Numbered from the stretch's first letter, positions 1-9,710 are shown. The stretch: DNA of 64,000 nt from Streptomyces violens (GCF_000717745.1 NZ_JOBH01000003.1:62001-126000); one strand, 5' to 3'. Program-made: numbers and translations. The notes: a model not told the origin generated them from the sequence alone.

Positions 1-789
1 GCGCGCGTCCGCGGTGAGCAGCCCCATGCAGTAGTTGCTGTCGGTGGCGCTGGCGGAGTACGTCATGAAGACCCGGCCGTTGCGGATGAGGACCGACGGC
101 CCCTCGTTCACCTTGAAGCCGCGGGTCTCCCAGTCCAGCGTGGGTGAGGAGAGCCGCACCGGCGGGCCGCCGAGCGTCCAGGGGTTGGCCAGCGGGGCGA
201 TGTAGACGTTGGAGTTGTTGACGATGCCCGGCTCCTGCTGGGCCCAGATCAGGTACCGCCGGCCGCGGTGGGTGAAGGTGGAGGCGTCCAGCGAGAAGGT
301 GTCCCAGGGGGTGGCGATCCGCCCCTTCTCTGTCCACGTCCCCTTGAAGGGGTCGGGGTGGGAGTTCTCCAGGACGTACATCCGGATCTTCCAGATGTCG
401 TCGGAGTGGCCGGCCGCGAAGTAGAGGTACCAGCGGCCGTCGATGTGGTGGATCTCCGGCGCCCAGATATGGGCGGCCATCTCTCCGGTGGAGTGCTTGC
501 GCCACAGCACGGCCTCGTGCACGTCGGTGAGGCCACGCAGCGTACGGGACCGGCGCAGCACGATGCGGTCGTACTCCGGGACGGTCGCGGTGAAGTAGTA
601 GAAGCCGTCGGTGTGGCGGTGGATGTGCGGGTCGGCGTGCTGCCTGACCAGCGGGTTCGGGTACGTCGCCGCGGGGCGGTGGCGGCCGGCGGGCGCGGCG
701 TGGGCCGCGGTGGCGGGCAGCCCGGCGGCCGCGGTCACGGCCAGCGTGCCCAGCAGCACGCCTCTGCGGCTCGGTTCGGTACGGGACAT
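1..789 (-). CDS. GH43 family glycosidase, exported (3' end outside window)
   Basis: Exported glycoside hydrolase family 43 enzyme, expected to release arabinose or xylose from plant hemicellulose. The gene runs off the left edge, so 263 N-terminal residues are visible. The N-terminus carries a twin-arginine-like RRGVLLG (residues 8-14), a hydrophobic stretch and an Ala-rich cleavage region near residue 31. The GH43 catalytic triad can be placed: Asp53 in HADPH (base), Asp168 in FSLDAS (modulator) and Glu229 in KVNEGPS (acid). An AAGGAG ribosome site lies 6-7 bases before the ATG. It follows the GH51 gene on the same strand after 28 bases, so the two are probably co-transcribed. Whether it acts on arabinan, arabinoxylan side chains or xylo-oligomers cannot be read from the sequence. 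Confidence 0.9.
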   Translation of the reverse strand, partial: MSRTEPSRRGVLLGTLAVTAAAGLPATAAHAAPAGRHRPAATYPNPLVRQHADPHIHRHTDGFYYFTATVPEYDRIVLRRSRTLRGLTDVHEAVLWRKHSTGEMAAHIWAPEIHHIDGRWYLYFAAGHSDDIWKIRMYVLENSHPDPFKGTWTEKGRIATPWDTFSLDASTFTHRGRRYLIWAQQEPGIVNNSNVYIAPLANPWTLGGPPVRLSSPTLDWETRGFKVNEGPSVLIRNGRVFMTYSASATDSNYCMGLLTADAR

Positions 790-817
790 CGGTGCTCCTT
801 CGTGGCGGGTGGGCGGG

Positions 818-3358
818 TCAGCCGGTCTTCTTGATCCGCAGGAACGTGACCGAGTGGGCCGGGAAGGTGTGCGTGAACTGGCGGCCGACGCCGCGCAGAG
901 TCGACTGCCGGGGCGCGATCGGCTGCGCGTCGGCGGTGTTCTCCGCGTCCGGGGCGCCCTGGAGCGTGGTCAGCCGGGCGGTCGACGCGACCTTGGCGCC
1001 GAGGTCGATCCGGGTCCGGGCGGCCGCGTCCTGCGCGTTGACGACCTTCACGATCAGCTCGCCGGTCTTCTTGTCCTCGGTCACGACCTGGCGGAACGGC
1101 TCGGCCTTGGCGTCGTCGGTGAAGCCGCCCCACTTCTTGCCGTCGAGGTACAGCGTCACCTGCCGCCCGCGGACCTGGACCTTCAGGTCGTAGCTCCGGC
1201 CGGTCTCGATCTTCGTGCCGTCCTCGGTCCCGGCCATCGTCTGCTTGGCGCCGCCGGTGGTCTTCTCCACGGCCGAGCGGGTGTTGCCCCAGCCGCCGAG
1301 GTTCCACCAGTAGTGGTTCCCGGTGTCCTTGACACCGAAGGCGACCATGAAGCCCTCCTTGCCGGACTTCTTGGTGGCCTTCACGTGCAGGTCGTAGTTC
1401 TGCCAGCCGGGGTCGCCCGCGGTGACCAGGGTGTTCTCGGCCGCGGCGTCGGACTGCACGTACGCGCCGTCCTCGACCTGCCACGTGCCGCGCCCGGCGG
1501 CCTCGGTCCACTTGCCTTCGCCGCCGGAAAAGTCGTCGCTGAAGAGCGTCTTCCCGTCCGCGCCGGTGACCTTCACGTCGTCGTACGCGGCCGTGGTCGC
1601 CCAGGTGGAGAGGCCGACGGCGCCGGTGATGGGTGCGGTGGTGGCCGGGGTGCCGGAGGCGGTGCTCGGGACGACCCGGTCGCCGGCGTTGTTCATGAAG
1701 AGCTTCTGGACCTCGTAGCTCGTCGAGCCCCAGGACCGCTGCTCGTCGAACCAGATCATGTCGGGGCGCCACTGCACGGAGTCGGTGCGCGCGAGCAGCG
1801 GGGCGTACGAGGCGAGCTTGACCACGTCGGCGTTGCGTTCCAGGCCGGTCATGAACGCGGCTTCGGACAGTGCGTTGCGGAAGCGGTTGTCCTGGGAGGC
1901 GTACTCGCCGAGGAAGACCTTGGGGCCGTTGCGGTCGTAGGAGTCGTAGCGCGCGTTGTTCTCCAGGAACCACTGCGGGCTGTTGTAGTAGTGCTCGTCG
2001 ACCATGTCGACCTTGGCGTCGCGGTTGAGCTGCCAGGCCCGGTCGAAGATGGTGCCGCTGTCATCGGGCCCGGAGTTGCTGATGACCGTGATGTCCGGGT
2101 ACTTGGCCTCAATGGCGGCGCGGAACTCCTTGAAGCGGGCGAAGAACGCGTCGGGGAGGTTCTCCTCATTACCGACCGCGAGGTGGGTGAGGCCGAAGGG
2201 CTTCGGGTGGCCCATCTCGGCGCGTTTCTTGCCCCACTCGGACGTCACCGGGCCGTTGGCGAACTCGATCAGGTCCAGGGTGTCCTGGACGTGCCGCTTC
2301 AGCAGCGCGGGGTCGTCCGTCACCTTGTTCTCGCCGCACCCGGTGACCAGTGCGGGGACCACCGGCAGCGGCATCGCGCCGATGTCCTCGGCGAACTGGA
2401 AGTACTCGTAGTAGCCGAGGCCGTAGGACTGGTTGTAGCCCCAGAAGTTGGCGTTGGTGGCGCGCTGCTCGACGGGACCGATGGTGTCCTTCCACTGGTA
2501 CGAGCGCCTGCGCTGGTAGCCGGACGCCTCGTCGTACCCCTCGTGGCTGCCGGTGTTGACCAGACAGCCGCCGGGGAACCGCACGAAGCCCGGGTCGAGC
2601 GCCGCGATCTTCTCGGCGAGATCCTTGCGCAGCCCGTTCTCGCGGCCCTTGTAGGTGTCGCGGGGGAAGAGGGAGATCATGTCGAGCGCGACGGGGGCGC
2701 CGGACGCGACGGTGAGCCGGCCGGTGGCGGAGGTGCGGGTGGCGGTGAAGGACGCCGTGTACTTCGTCCAGCCGCCCCGCGCGGTGACGCGGCGGGCCGC
2801 GGCGAGCTCGCCCGCGGAGTCCCGCAGGGTGAGGGTCAGGGGCGCGCCCGCCGCCTCGCCGGTGCGGGCCCAGACGGACAAGTCGTACCGCTCGCCCTTG
2901 CGTACCGCAATGCCGGTGCCGTAGCCGGAATTGGTGACGGAGGAACTGCCGCCCAGGGAGAGGTAGTTGCGGTTGCGTGCGTTCAGCCGGCCGTCATCGT
3001 TCACCACCTTCGCGGAGCCGGTCGTGTTCCACGAGGTCAGCGGCGTGTAGGAGGCGTTGTCGGCGCGGTCGTACTCGAAGGAGCGGTTCTGGACCTGCTC
3101 GGCGTACAGGCCGCCGTCCGCCGCGCGGTTGATGTCCTCGAAGAAGACGCCGTACATGGTGTCGTCGATGGCCGGGCCCTGGCGGGCGGGGTCGACGGTG
3201 AGGGTGTAGTCGGTGGGTTCCGCGGCCGCCGGGGGAGCGGCGAGGGCGGGTACCGCGAGGGCGAGGGTCAGCGCCCCGGTGAGGAGGGTGAGCCGACCGC
3301 GTCTTCGCGGCCGGGGCCGTGGCGCTGCGGGTGCGGACGAGGGTGCCGTGGTGGGCAT
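818..3358 (-). CDS. GH51 alpha-L-arabinofuranosidase, secreted, multidomain
   Basis: Secreted alpha-L-arabinofuranosidase that removes arabinose from arabinan or arabinoxylan outside the cell. The 846 residues begin with an Arg-rich signal peptide (about 1-46). A carbohydrate-binding-like beta domain (about 100-225) sits before a GH51 barrel. The acid/base is Glu398 in VGNEEN and the nucleophile Glu485 in FLGEYAS. A LamG/DUF1080-like jelly-roll (about 603-745, starting at SDDFSGGEGKW) is inserted before the C-terminal beta domain typical of GH51. The ATG at 3358 follows AAGGAG by six bases. It heads the leftward arm of the locus, ahead of the GH43 gene, and shares its upstream region with the divergent dehydratase/transporter operon. 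Family assignment is secure; exact substrate is inferred. Confidence 0.92.
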   Translation of the reverse strand: MPTTAPSSAPAAPRPRPRRRGRLTLLTGALTLALAVPALAAPPAAAEPTDYTLTVDPARQGPAIDDTMYGVFFEDINRAADGGLYAEQVQNRSFEYDRADNASYTPLTSWNTTGSAKVVNDDGRLNARNRNYLSLGGSSSVTNSGYGTGIAVRKGERYDLSVWARTGEAAGAPLTLTLRDSAGELAAARRVTARGGWTKYTASFTATRTSATGRLTVASGAPVALDMISLFPRDTYKGRENGLRKDLAEKIAALDPGFVRFPGGCLVNTGSHEGYDEASGYQRRRSYQWKDTIGPVEQRATNANFWGYNQSYGLGYYEYFQFAEDIGAMPLPVVPALVTGCGENKVTDDPALLKRHVQDTLDLIEFANGPVTSEWGKKRAEMGHPKPFGLTHLAVGNEENLPDAFFARFKEFRAAIEAKYPDITVISNSGPDDSGTIFDRAWQLNRDAKVDMVDEHYYNSPQWFLENNARYDSYDRNGPKVFLGEYASQDNRFRNALSEAAFMTGLERNADVVKLASYAPLLARTDSVQWRPDMIWFDEQRSWGSTSYEVQKLFMNNAGDRVVPSTASGTPATTAPITGAVGLSTWATTAAYDDVKVTGADGKTLFSDDFSGGEGKWTEAAGRGTWQVEDGAYVQSDAAAENTLVTAGDPGWQNYDLHVKATKKSGKEGFMVAFGVKDTGNHYWWNLGGWGNTRSAVEKTTGGAKQTMAGTEDGTKIETGRSYDLKVQVRGRQVTLYLDGKKWGGFTDDAKAEPFRQVVTEDKKTGELIVKVVNAQDAAARTRIDLGAKVASTARLTTLQGAPDAENTADAQPIAPRQSTLRGVGRQFTHTFPAHSVTFLRIKKTG

Positions 3359-3398
3359 GGTGCGCTCCTTGACGGGCTGTGCGAAGGAACGGACTGTT

Positions 3399-3430
3399 CG
3401 AGATATCGGACGTTGCTCGGGATATCGCCC
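3399..3430. promoter_or_regulatory. Operator-like repeats CGRRATATCG, GH51 side
   Basis: Two copies of a CG(A/G)GATATCG element lie in tandem at 3399-3413 (CGAGATATCGGACGT) and 3418-3430 (CGGGATATCGCCC), 50-90 bases upstream of the GH51 start. A third copy at 3557-3571 matches the first at 13 of 15 positions. Their placement just downstream of the candidate minus-strand promoter suggests repressor sites. I cannot name the regulator, and none is encoded next to the locus inside this window. Confidence 0.5.
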
Positions 3431-3435
3431 AGTGA

Positions 3436-3464
3436 GGATTGCGTCAGAGCTGTCACTCCGTCAA
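3436..3464 (-). promoter_or_regulatory. Candidate promoter for the GH51-GH43 operon
   Basis: On the minus strand a TTGACG -35 (3464-3459) and a weak CAATCC -10 (3441-3436) are separated by 17 bases. The predicted start would fall near 3429, on top of the CGRRATATCG elements at 3399-3430. The -35 is good and the -10 is poor, so this is a candidate only. Confidence 0.4.
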
Positions 3465-3502
3465 CACCCATGAGTGCGACCGGGAAATCCGTGCGGGGAC
3501 CG

Positions 3503-3532
3503 TTGACACCGCTCCCTTCGTGGCATTACCTA
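3503..3532 (+). promoter_or_regulatory. Candidate promoter for the dehydratase/transporter operon
   Basis: A perfect TTGACA -35 (3503-3508) is followed after 17-18 bases by TTACCT/TACCTA (3526-3532). A start near 3539 would place the operator copy at 3557-3571 in the 5' untranslated region, the usual position for a blocking repressor. Confidence 0.5.
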
Positions 3533-3556
3533 TCTCGCAGCATTTCGAACGTGTGA

Positions 3557-3571
3557 CGAAATATCGAACGT
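3557..3571. promoter_or_regulatory. Operator-like repeat CGAAATATCGAACGT, dehydratase side
   Basis: Third copy of the locus repeat, in the same orientation as 3399-3413 (13 of 15 identical), 19 bases before the GTG of the dehydratase gene. A partial TTCGAACGT lies just upstream at 3544-3552. Matching elements flanking both divergent genes suggest one regulator controls hydrolases and uptake together. Confidence 0.5.
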
Positions 3572-3589
3572 GGCGAAGGGGCAGCTCCC

Positions 3590-4750
3590 GTGCGCATCAC
3601 CGGAATCAGCACTCATGTCGTCGGGACGCCCTGGCGCAACCTGACCTACGTCCAGGTCCACACCGACGAGGGACTCACCGGCGTCGGCGAGACCCGCATG
3701 CTCGGCCACACCGACGCGCTCCTCGGCTACCTCCGCGAGGCGGAGGCCAACCACATCGTGGGCTCCGACCCGTTCGCCGTCGAGGACCTGGTGCGCCGCA
3801 TGAAGTACGGCGACTACGGGCGGGCCGGCGAGATCGTGATGTCCGGCATCGCGTGCGTGGAGATGGCCTGCTGGGACATCAAGGGCAAGGCGCTGGGGGT
3901 GCCCGTCTGGCAGCTGCTGGGCGGCAAGGTCACCGACAAGGTCAAGGCGTACGCCAACGGCTGGTACACCACCGAGCGCACCCCGGAGGCGTACCACAAG
4001 GCCGCACAGGCGGTCGTCGAGCGCGGCTACCGGGCGCTGAAGATCGACCCGTTCGGCACCGGACACTTCGAGCTCGACCACGAGGAGACCGTGTACGCGG
4101 TCTCGCTGATCGAGGCGGTACGGGACGCGATCGGTCCCGAGCGGGAGCTGATGCTGGAGATGCACGGCCGGTTCAGCCCGGCCACCGCGGTCCGGCTCGC
4201 GCACGAGATGGCGCCCTTCAAGCCCGCGTGGCTGGAGGAGCCGGTACCGCCGGAGAACCTCAAGGCGCTCAGCAAGGTCGCCGCCAAGGTGGACATGCCC
4301 ATCGCCACCGGCGAGCGCATCCACGACCGCATCGAGTTCCGCGAGCTGTTCGAGTCGCAGGCGGTGGACATCATCCAGCCCGACGTCGGCCACCTCGGCG
4401 GCATCCTGGAGACCCGCAAGCTCGCCGCCACCGCCGAGACCCACTACATGCTGGTCGCGCCGCACAACGTCGGCGGCTCGGTGCTCACCGCCGCCTCCCT
4501 CCAGGTCGCCGGCTGCACCCCCAACTTCAAGATCCTGGAGCACTTCAACGACTTCGCCGACGCGGAGATCAAGAAGGTCGTGAAGGGCGCCCCGCAGGTC
4601 GTCGACGGCTACTTCCAGCTCTCCGACGCGCCGGGCCTGGGCGTCGAGCTGGACACCGACGCGGCGGCCGAATTCCCGCAGCAGCAGGCCCGGTTCGACC
4701 TCTGGGCCGAGGGCTGGGAGCAGCGCAACCCCGCCGGGACGGGCCGGTGA
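3590..4750 (+). CDS. Enolase-superfamily (mandelate racemase type) sugar-acid dehydratase
   Basis: Cytoplasmic enzyme of the mandelate racemase/muconate lactonizing subgroup, probably dehydrating an aldonic acid such as arabinonate or galactonate. The 386 residues have the capping domain (about 1-125) and a TIM barrel. Expected metal ligands are Glu190, Glu216 and Glu242 (in LMLEMHGRF, LEEPVPPEN, GERIHDR). His192 fits the base used by galactonate dehydratase, and Asp265/His292 (PDVGHLGG, PHNVGG) the partner dyad. GTG at 3590 is preceded by GAAGGGG. The stop overlaps the next start (GTGA), so translation is coupled. Context with arabinofuranosidases favours a pentonate substrate, but the sequence alone does not decide between sugar acids. 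Confidence 0.82.
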   Translation: MRITGISTHVVGTPWRNLTYVQVHTDEGLTGVGETRMLGHTDALLGYLREAEANHIVGSDPFAVEDLVRRMKYGDYGRAGEIVMSGIACVEMACWDIKGKALGVPVWQLLGGKVTDKVKAYANGWYTTERTPEAYHKAAQAVVERGYRALKIDPFGTGHFELDHEETVYAVSLIEAVRDAIGPERELMLEMHGRFSPATAVRLAHEMAPFKPAWLEEPVPPENLKALSKVAAKVDMPIATGERIHDRIEFRELFESQAVDIIQPDVGHLGGILETRKLAATAETHYMLVAPHNVGGSVLTAASLQVAGCTPNFKILEHFNDFADAEIKKVVKGAPQVVDGYFQLSDAPGLGVELDTDAAAEFPQQQARFDLWAEGWEQRNPAGTGR

Positions 4751-5736
4751 CCGGCCGCGCGCTCGTCCTGGACGCGCCGGGCTCGTACCACTTCGAAGAG
4801 GTCGGGCCCGGCGCGCCGGGCCCCGGCGAGGTCCGCGTACGGGTGCACGCGTCCGGTGTCTGCGGCAGCGACCGCGAGCTGTACCAGGGCACGCGCCCGG
4901 CCGGGTACGTGCGGTACCCGGTGATCCCCGGGCACGAGTGGTCCGGCACGGTCGAGGCGGTCGGCGACGGCGTACCGGCGGCCCTCGTCGGCCGGAAGAC
5001 CGTCGGCGAGGGGTTCCGCAACTGCCAGGTGTGCGCCCGCTGCCACGCGGGCGAGACGACGCTCTGCACGGCCGGGTACGAGGAGACCGGGTTCACGCAG
5101 CCGGGCGCGATGGCCGACACGCTGGTGCTGCCCGCCCGGCTGCTGCACCCGCTCGCCGACGGCGCCGACCTCACGGCCGCCGCGCTCCTGGAGCCCGCCG
5201 CCTGCGTCGCGGCCGCCGCGCTGAAGGCGGAGGCGCGGCCGGGGGAGCGGGTGGCGGTGGTCGGCACGGGCACGCTCGGCATGATCGCCGTACAGTTCCT
5301 GGCCGCCGGATCGCCCGCCGAGCTGCTGGTGGTCGGCCTCGGCCGGGACCGGGAGAAGCTCGCGCACGACTTCGGGGCGTCCTCCTTCCGTACGGCGGAC
5401 GAGCCGCTGCCGGACGACTTCGACGTCGTGATCGAGGCCGCGGGGTCGGCCGACGCGGCCCGCACCGCGGCCGGACTGCTCCGCCGCGGCGGCCGGCTGG
5501 TCCTCACCGGCCTCCCGGCCCCTGGCGCGGCGGGTCTGGACCCCACCGACCTGGTCGTCCGCCAGACCGAAGTACGGACCGTCTTCGGCGCCCCGCCCGC
5601 CGCCTGGGCGCACGCCGTACGCGCCTTCGACGCCGGGCTGCTGGACCTGCTGCCGCTGGTCACCCACCGCCTGCCGCTGGAGGGCTTCGCGGAGGCGATG
5701 GCGCCGGGCGCCGGGAAGGTACTGCTGCACCCGTAG
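4747..5736 (+). CDS. Zinc-dependent medium-chain alcohol/sugar dehydrogenase
   Basis: Medium-chain dehydrogenase that likely oxidises a sugar, sugar alcohol or hydroxy acid with NAD(P). The 329-residue product has Cys39 (GVCGSD) and His63-Glu64 (PGHEW) for the catalytic zinc. A structural-zinc loop has four cysteines (93, 96, 99, 107), and a Rossmann VVGTGTLG follows. It starts at GTG 4747 inside the stop of the dehydratase gene (GTGA). This makes it the partner enzyme of that gene, perhaps supplying the lactone or acid that the dehydratase uses. It resembles threonine/galactitol/sorbitol dehydrogenases in layout. The substrate is inferred only from neighbours. Confidence 0.82.
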   Translation: MTGRALVLDAPGSYHFEEVGPGAPGPGEVRVRVHASGVCGSDRELYQGTRPAGYVRYPVIPGHEWSGTVEAVGDGVPAALVGRKTVGEGFRNCQVCARCHAGETTLCTAGYEETGFTQPGAMADTLVLPARLLHPLADGADLTAAALLEPAACVAAAALKAEARPGERVAVVGTGTLGMIAVQFLAAGSPAELLVVGLGRDREKLAHDFGASSFRTADEPLPDDFDVVIEAAGSADAARTAAGLLRRGGRLVLTGLPAPGAAGLDPTDLVVRQTEVRTVFGAPPAAWAHAVRAFDAGLLDLLPLVTHRLPLEGFAEAMAPGAGKVLLHP

Positions 5737-5797
5737 ACACCCCCGCTCCGCCCGGCCGCCGCGTGCTCCGCCCCACCATCCGAAGGGAACCCCACCC

Positions 5798-6901
5798 ATG
5801 CCCACCCGCAGACGAGCCGCCGCACTGGCCGCCGTCCTCCTCATCGGCTCGCTCACCGCCTGCGGTCAGGAGGCCCGCGGCGGCAGCCGCTACAAGCCCG
5901 ACACGGGCAAGGGCGGCACCATCGGCCTGGCGATGCCCACCAAGTCCTCCGAGCGGTGGATAGCCGACGGCAAGAACATGGCCGAGCAGTTCAGGAAGGC
6001 CGGGTACAAGACCGACCTCCAGTACGGCGACGACAAGGTCGAGAACCAGGTCGCGCAGATCGAGAACATGATCACCAAGGGCCACCGGCTGCTGGTGGTC
6101 GCGGCGATCAACGGCTCCGCGCTCACCGAGGTCCTCCAGCGCGCGAACGATGCCGGCATCCCCGTGATCTCGTACGACCGGCTCATCCTGGGCACGCCGC
6201 ACGTCGACTACTACGCGTCCTTCGACAACGAGAAGGTCGGCCGCCTCCAAGGCCAGTACATACTCGACCAGTTGAAGCTCAAGAAGCCCGACAAGAACGC
6301 GGGTGAGTCCTACAGCATCGAACTGTTCGCGGGCTCGCCCAACGACAACAACACGAAGTACTTCTGGGGCGGGGCCATGAAGGTCCTCAAGCCCTACTTC
6401 GACTCCGGACAGCTCGTCGTGCGCAGCAAGCAGACGAAGATGAACCAGGCCACCACGCAGGACTGGAACGGCGGCATCGCGCAGAAGCGCATGGACGACC
6501 TCATCAGCAAGAGCTACGGCGACCAGAAGGTCGACGCGGTCCTCTCGCCGTACGACGGAATGTCCCTCGGCATCATCTCCGCGCTGAAGAGCGCCGGTTA
6601 CCGGGGAAAGGACCTGCCGGTGGTCACCGGGCAGGACGCCGAGCTGGCCTCGGTGAAGTCCATCATCCGCGGCGAGCAGACCCAGACGGTGTTCAAGGAC
6701 ACCCGCAAGCTCGCCCAGCAGGCCGTCCAGATGGGCGACGCACTGCTCACCGGCAAGAAGCCGGAGGTCAACAACACCACCGACTACGACAACGGCAAGC
6801 GGGTCGTCCCGGCCTACCTCCTGAACCCCGTCTCCGTCGACAAGTCCAACACCGAGCTCCTCGTGGACGAGGGCTACTTCACGGCGGGACAGCTCAAGTG
6901 A
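5798..6901 (+). CDS. ChvE-like monosaccharide-binding lipoprotein of ABC importer
   Basis: Extracellular sugar-binding lipoprotein (367 residues) of a type I periplasmic-binding fold, delivering a monosaccharide to the GguA/GguB-type pump encoded next. The lipobox LTAC places the lipidated cysteine at residue 22. The mature protein has the Peripla_BP_4 pattern ([13 protein letters not shown], then YDRLI and GQDAE segments) seen in ChvE/XylF proteins. An AAGGGAA site precedes the ATG. The stop overlaps the ATPase start by four bases. ChvE-family proteins are known to bind L-arabinose, D-galactose and D-glucose. The surrounding arabinofuranosidases make L-arabinose the likeliest ligand here, by inference. 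Confidence 0.88.
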   Translation: MPTRRRAAALAAVLLIGSLTACGQEARGGSRYKPDTGKGGTIGLAMPTKSSERWIADGKNMAEQFRKAGYKTDLQYGDDKVENQVAQIENMITKGHRLLVVAAINGSALTEVLQRANDAGIPVISYDRLILGTPHVDYYASFDNEKVGRLQGQYILDQLKLKKPDKNAGESYSIELFAGSPNDNNTKYFWGGAMKVLKPYFDSGQLVVRSKQTKMNQATTQDWNGGIAQKRMDDLISKSYGDQKVDAVLSPYDGMSLGIISALKSAGYRGKDLPVVTGQDAELASVKSIIRGEQTQTVFKDTRKLAQQAVQMGDALLTGKKPEVNNTTDYDNGKRVVPAYLLNPVSVDKSNTELLVDEGYFTAGQLK

Positions 6902-8469
6902 CGGGCCGCGACGACGCCCGCCCCGTGCTGGAGATGCGCGGCATCACCAAGACCTTCCCCGGGGTCAAAGCCCTCTCCGACGTGACCCTGACCGTGCGGG
7001 CCGGCGAGATCCACGCCATCTGCGGGGAGAACGGCGCGGGCAAGTCGACGCTGATGAAGGTACTCAGCGGGGTGCATCCGCACGGCAGCTACGAGGGCGA
7101 GATCCGCTTCGCGGGCGAGCCGGTGGCCTTCAAGGACATCAACGCCAGCGAGCGGCGCGGCATCGTCATCATCCACCAGGAGCTGGCGCTCATCCCCTTC
7201 CTGTCCATCGCGGAGAACATCTTCCTCGGCAACGAGCAGGGCCGGCGCGGCTTCATCGACTGGCCCACCACCCTCAGCGGCGCCGCGAAGCTGCTCAAGC
7301 GGGTCGGACTGCACGAGAACCCGCAGACCCCCGTCGCCGACATCGGCGTCGGCAAGCAGCAGCTCGTCGAGATCGCCAAGGCGCTGTCGAAGGAAGTGCG
7401 GCTGCTCATCCTCGACGAGCCGACCGCGGCCCTCAACGACGAGGACAGCGCCACCCTGCTGGCCCTCATCCGCGAGCTGCGCGACCAGGGCATCGCCTGC
7501 ATCATCATCTCCCACAAGCTCAACGAGATCCGGGAGATCGCCGACGCGGTGACGATCCTGCGCGACGGCCGCACCATCGAGACGCTGACCGTACGGGAGC
7601 GCCCCGAAGACGCGGCGGAGCTGTCCGAGGACCGCATCATCCGCGGCATGGTCGGCCGCGACCTGGACCACCGCTTCCCCGACCGCACCGCGTACGAGGG
7701 CGCGGACGCCGGTGAGACCGCGCTGACCGTACGCGACTGGAGCGTGCGGCACCCGGTCGACCGGACCCGCAAGGTCGTCGACGGCGCGTCGCTGACCGTA
7801 CGGCGCGGCGAGATCGTCGGCATCGCGGGCCTGATGGGCGCGGGCCGGACAGAACTCGCGATGTCCGTCTTCGGCCGCTCGTACGGGATCCACGACGGCG
7901 GGACGGTGGCGGTCGGCGGCCGCGAGGTGAACACCGCGACCGTGCCCGCCGCCATCGCCGCCGGGATCGCGTACGTCACCGAGGACCGCAAGCAGTACGG
8001 CCTGAACCTCATCGACACCATCCACCGCAACATCTCGCTGGCCTCGCTGCGCGGCATGACGCGCCGGGGCGCCGTGGACGAACACCACGAGCGGTCCGTC
8101 GCCGAGCGCTACCGCACCTCGATGAACATCAAGGCGCCCACGGTCTTCGAGCAGGTGGGCCGGCTCTCCGGCGGCAACCAGCAGAAGGTCGTGCTCAGCA
8201 AGTGGATCCACGCCGACCCCGAGGTGCTGATCCTCGACGAGCCGACCCGCGGCATCGACGTCGGCGCCAAGTACGAGATCTACACCGTCATCGACCGGCT
8301 CGCGGCACAGGGCAAGGCGGTGCTCTTCATCTCCTCCGAACTGCCCGAACTGCTCGGCATGTGCGACCGGATCTACACGATGGCCGAGGGCCGGCTGACC
8401 GGTGAGGTCGCCCGCGCTGACGCCACGCAGGAAGTCCTGATGCGCCAGATGACCATGAACAGAAGCTGA
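6898..8469 (+). CDS. Sugar ABC transporter ATPase, duplicated cassette (GguA/MmsA type)
   Basis: Cytoplasmic energy-coupling subunit of the monosaccharide importer, 523 residues with two ABC domains. The first has Walker [10 protein letters not shown] (43-51) and Walker [10 protein letters not shown] (171-179). The second has a degenerate Walker A (GLMGAGRTE, 311-319), a canonical signature LSGGNQQK (423-430) and ILDEPTRG (445-452). This asymmetry is normal for the RbsA/XylG/GguA class. GTG at 6898 overlaps the binding-protein stop (GTGA). The permease follows after 8 bases. Belongs to the carbohydrate uptake-2 family, whose permease forms a homodimer under this fused ATPase. Confidence 0.93.
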   Translation: MTGRDDARPVLEMRGITKTFPGVKALSDVTLTVRAGEIHAICGENGAGKSTLMKVLSGVHPHGSYEGEIRFAGEPVAFKDINASERRGIVIIHQELALIPFLSIAENIFLGNEQGRRGFIDWPTTLSGAAKLLKRVGLHENPQTPVADIGVGKQQLVEIAKALSKEVRLLILDEPTAALNDEDSATLLALIRELRDQGIACIIISHKLNEIREIADAVTILRDGRTIETLTVRERPEDAAELSEDRIIRGMVGRDLDHRFPDRTAYEGADAGETALTVRDWSVRHPVDRTRKVVDGASLTVRRGEIVGIAGLMGAGRTELAMSVFGRSYGIHDGGTVAVGGREVNTATVPAAIAAGIAYVTEDRKQYGLNLIDTIHRNISLASLRGMTRRGAVDEHHERSVAERYRTSMNIKAPTVFEQVGRLSGGNQQKVVLSKWIHADPEVLILDEPTRGIDVGAKYEIYTVIDRLAAQGKAVLFISSELPELLGMCDRIYTMAEGRLTGEVARADATQEVLMRQMTMNRS

Positions 8470-8477
8470 GGCCCGCG

Positions 8478-9710
8478 ATGACGACCACGACCACCCCACC
8501 CAAGGACTCCGACGCCGCGGCGCCGTCCGCCGTCCGCTCGGCCGGCGCGCTGCTGGTGCAGAGCGTGCGGAACAACATGCGCCAGTACGGCATGCTCACC
8601 GCGCTGGCCTTCATCGTCGTGCTGTTCCAGATATGGACCGACGGCACGCTGCTGCTGCCGAACAACGTCTCCAACCTGATCCAGCAGAACAGCTACATCC
8701 TGATCCTGGCCATCGGCATGATGATCGTCATCATCGCGGGCCACATCGACCTCTCCGTCGGCTCACTGGTCGCCTTCGTCGGCGCCATGTCCGCGGTGAT
8801 GATGGTCAAACAGGACGTGCCCTGGGTGCTGGCGCTGGTGCTTTCACTGCTGATCGGCGCGGTCGCGGGCGCCTGGCAGGGCTTCTTCATCGCCTACGTC
8901 GGCATCCCGTCCTTCATCGTCACCCTGGCCGGCATGCTGCTCTTCCGCGGCCTGACGCAGATCGTGCTCGCGGGCCAGTCCATCGCCCCGTTCCCCGAGG
9001 GCTTCCAGAACCTCGCCAAGGGCTTCATCCCGGAGATGGGCCCGTACACCCAGTACCACAACCCCACCCTGCTCCTCGGGCTCGCCGCCGTCGTCTTCCT
9101 GCTGCTGCGCGAGTGGCGCGACCGGCGCCGCCAGCTCGCCCTGGAGCTGGACGTGCTGCCCACCGGGCTGTGGGTCACCAAGTGCGTCGCGCTCACCGCG
9201 GCCGTCGTCGCCTTCACCCTGACCCTGGCGAGCTTCCACGGCGTACCGGTCGTGATGCTGGTGATGTGCGCGCTGCTGCTCGCCCTCGGATACGTCATGC
9301 GCAACGCCGTGATCGGCCGCCATGTGTACGCGCTGGGCGGCAACAAGGCCGCGGCGAAGCTGTCCGGCGTGAAGGACAAGCGCGTCACCTTCCTGGTGTT
9401 CGTGAACATGGGCGTCCTCGCGGCGCTCGCGGGCTGTGTGTACGCGGCGCGACTGAACGCGGGTACCACGCAGGCCGGCCTGAACTTCGAACTGGAGGCG
9501 ATCGCCGCCTCGTTCATCGGCGGCGCCTCGATGAGCGGTGGCGTCGGCACGGTGATGGGCGCCGTGATCGGCGGCCTCGTCCTCGGCGTCCTCAACAACG
9601 GCATGTCGCTCGTCGGCATCGGTACCGACTACCAGCAGGTCATCAAGGGGCTGGTGCTGCTCGCGGCGGTCGGCTTCGACATCTACAACAAGCGCAAGGC
9701 CGGTTCCTGA
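8478..9710 (+). CDS. Sugar ABC transporter permease (GguB/MmsB type)
   Basis: Membrane channel subunit of the importer, 410 residues with about ten hydrophobic segments after a short cytoplasmic N-terminus. The BPD_transp_2 hallmark GHIDLSVGSLVAFVGAM (about 92-108) and a later AIAASFIGGASMSGG segment are clear. A charged cytoplasmic loop (LLLREWRDRRRQ) splits the two halves, as in XylH/GguB proteins. ATG at 8478 lies just after the ATPase stop. The operon continues with the epimerase 34 bases downstream. Confidence 0.92.
   Translation: MTTTTTPPKDSDAAAPSAVRSAGALLVQSVRNNMRQYGMLTALAFIVVLFQIWTDGTLLLPNNVSNLIQQNSYILILAIGMMIVIIAGHIDLSVGSLVAFVGAMSAVMMVKQDVPWVLALVLSLLIGAVAGAWQGFFIAYVGIPSFIVTLAGMLLFRGLTQIVLAGQSIAPFPEGFQNLAKGFIPEMGPYTQYHNPTLLLGLAAVVFLLLREWRDRRRQLALELDVLPTGLWVTKCVALTAAVVAFTLTLASFHGVPVVMLVMCALLLALGYVMRNAVIGRHVYALGGNKAAAKLSGVKDKRVTFLVFVNMGVLAALAGCVYAARLNAGTTQAGLNFELEAIAASFIGGASMSGGVGTVMGAVIGGLVLGVLNNGMSLVGIGTDYQQVIKGLVLLAAVGFDIYNKRKAGS

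Noticed and set aside
611..3556. Very long open frame on the plus strand opposite the GH51 gene
   Set aside because: Open because of extreme GC content; low-complexity Arg/Gly/Val composition, no ribosome site, and the GH51 frame on the other strand has clear catalytic motifs.
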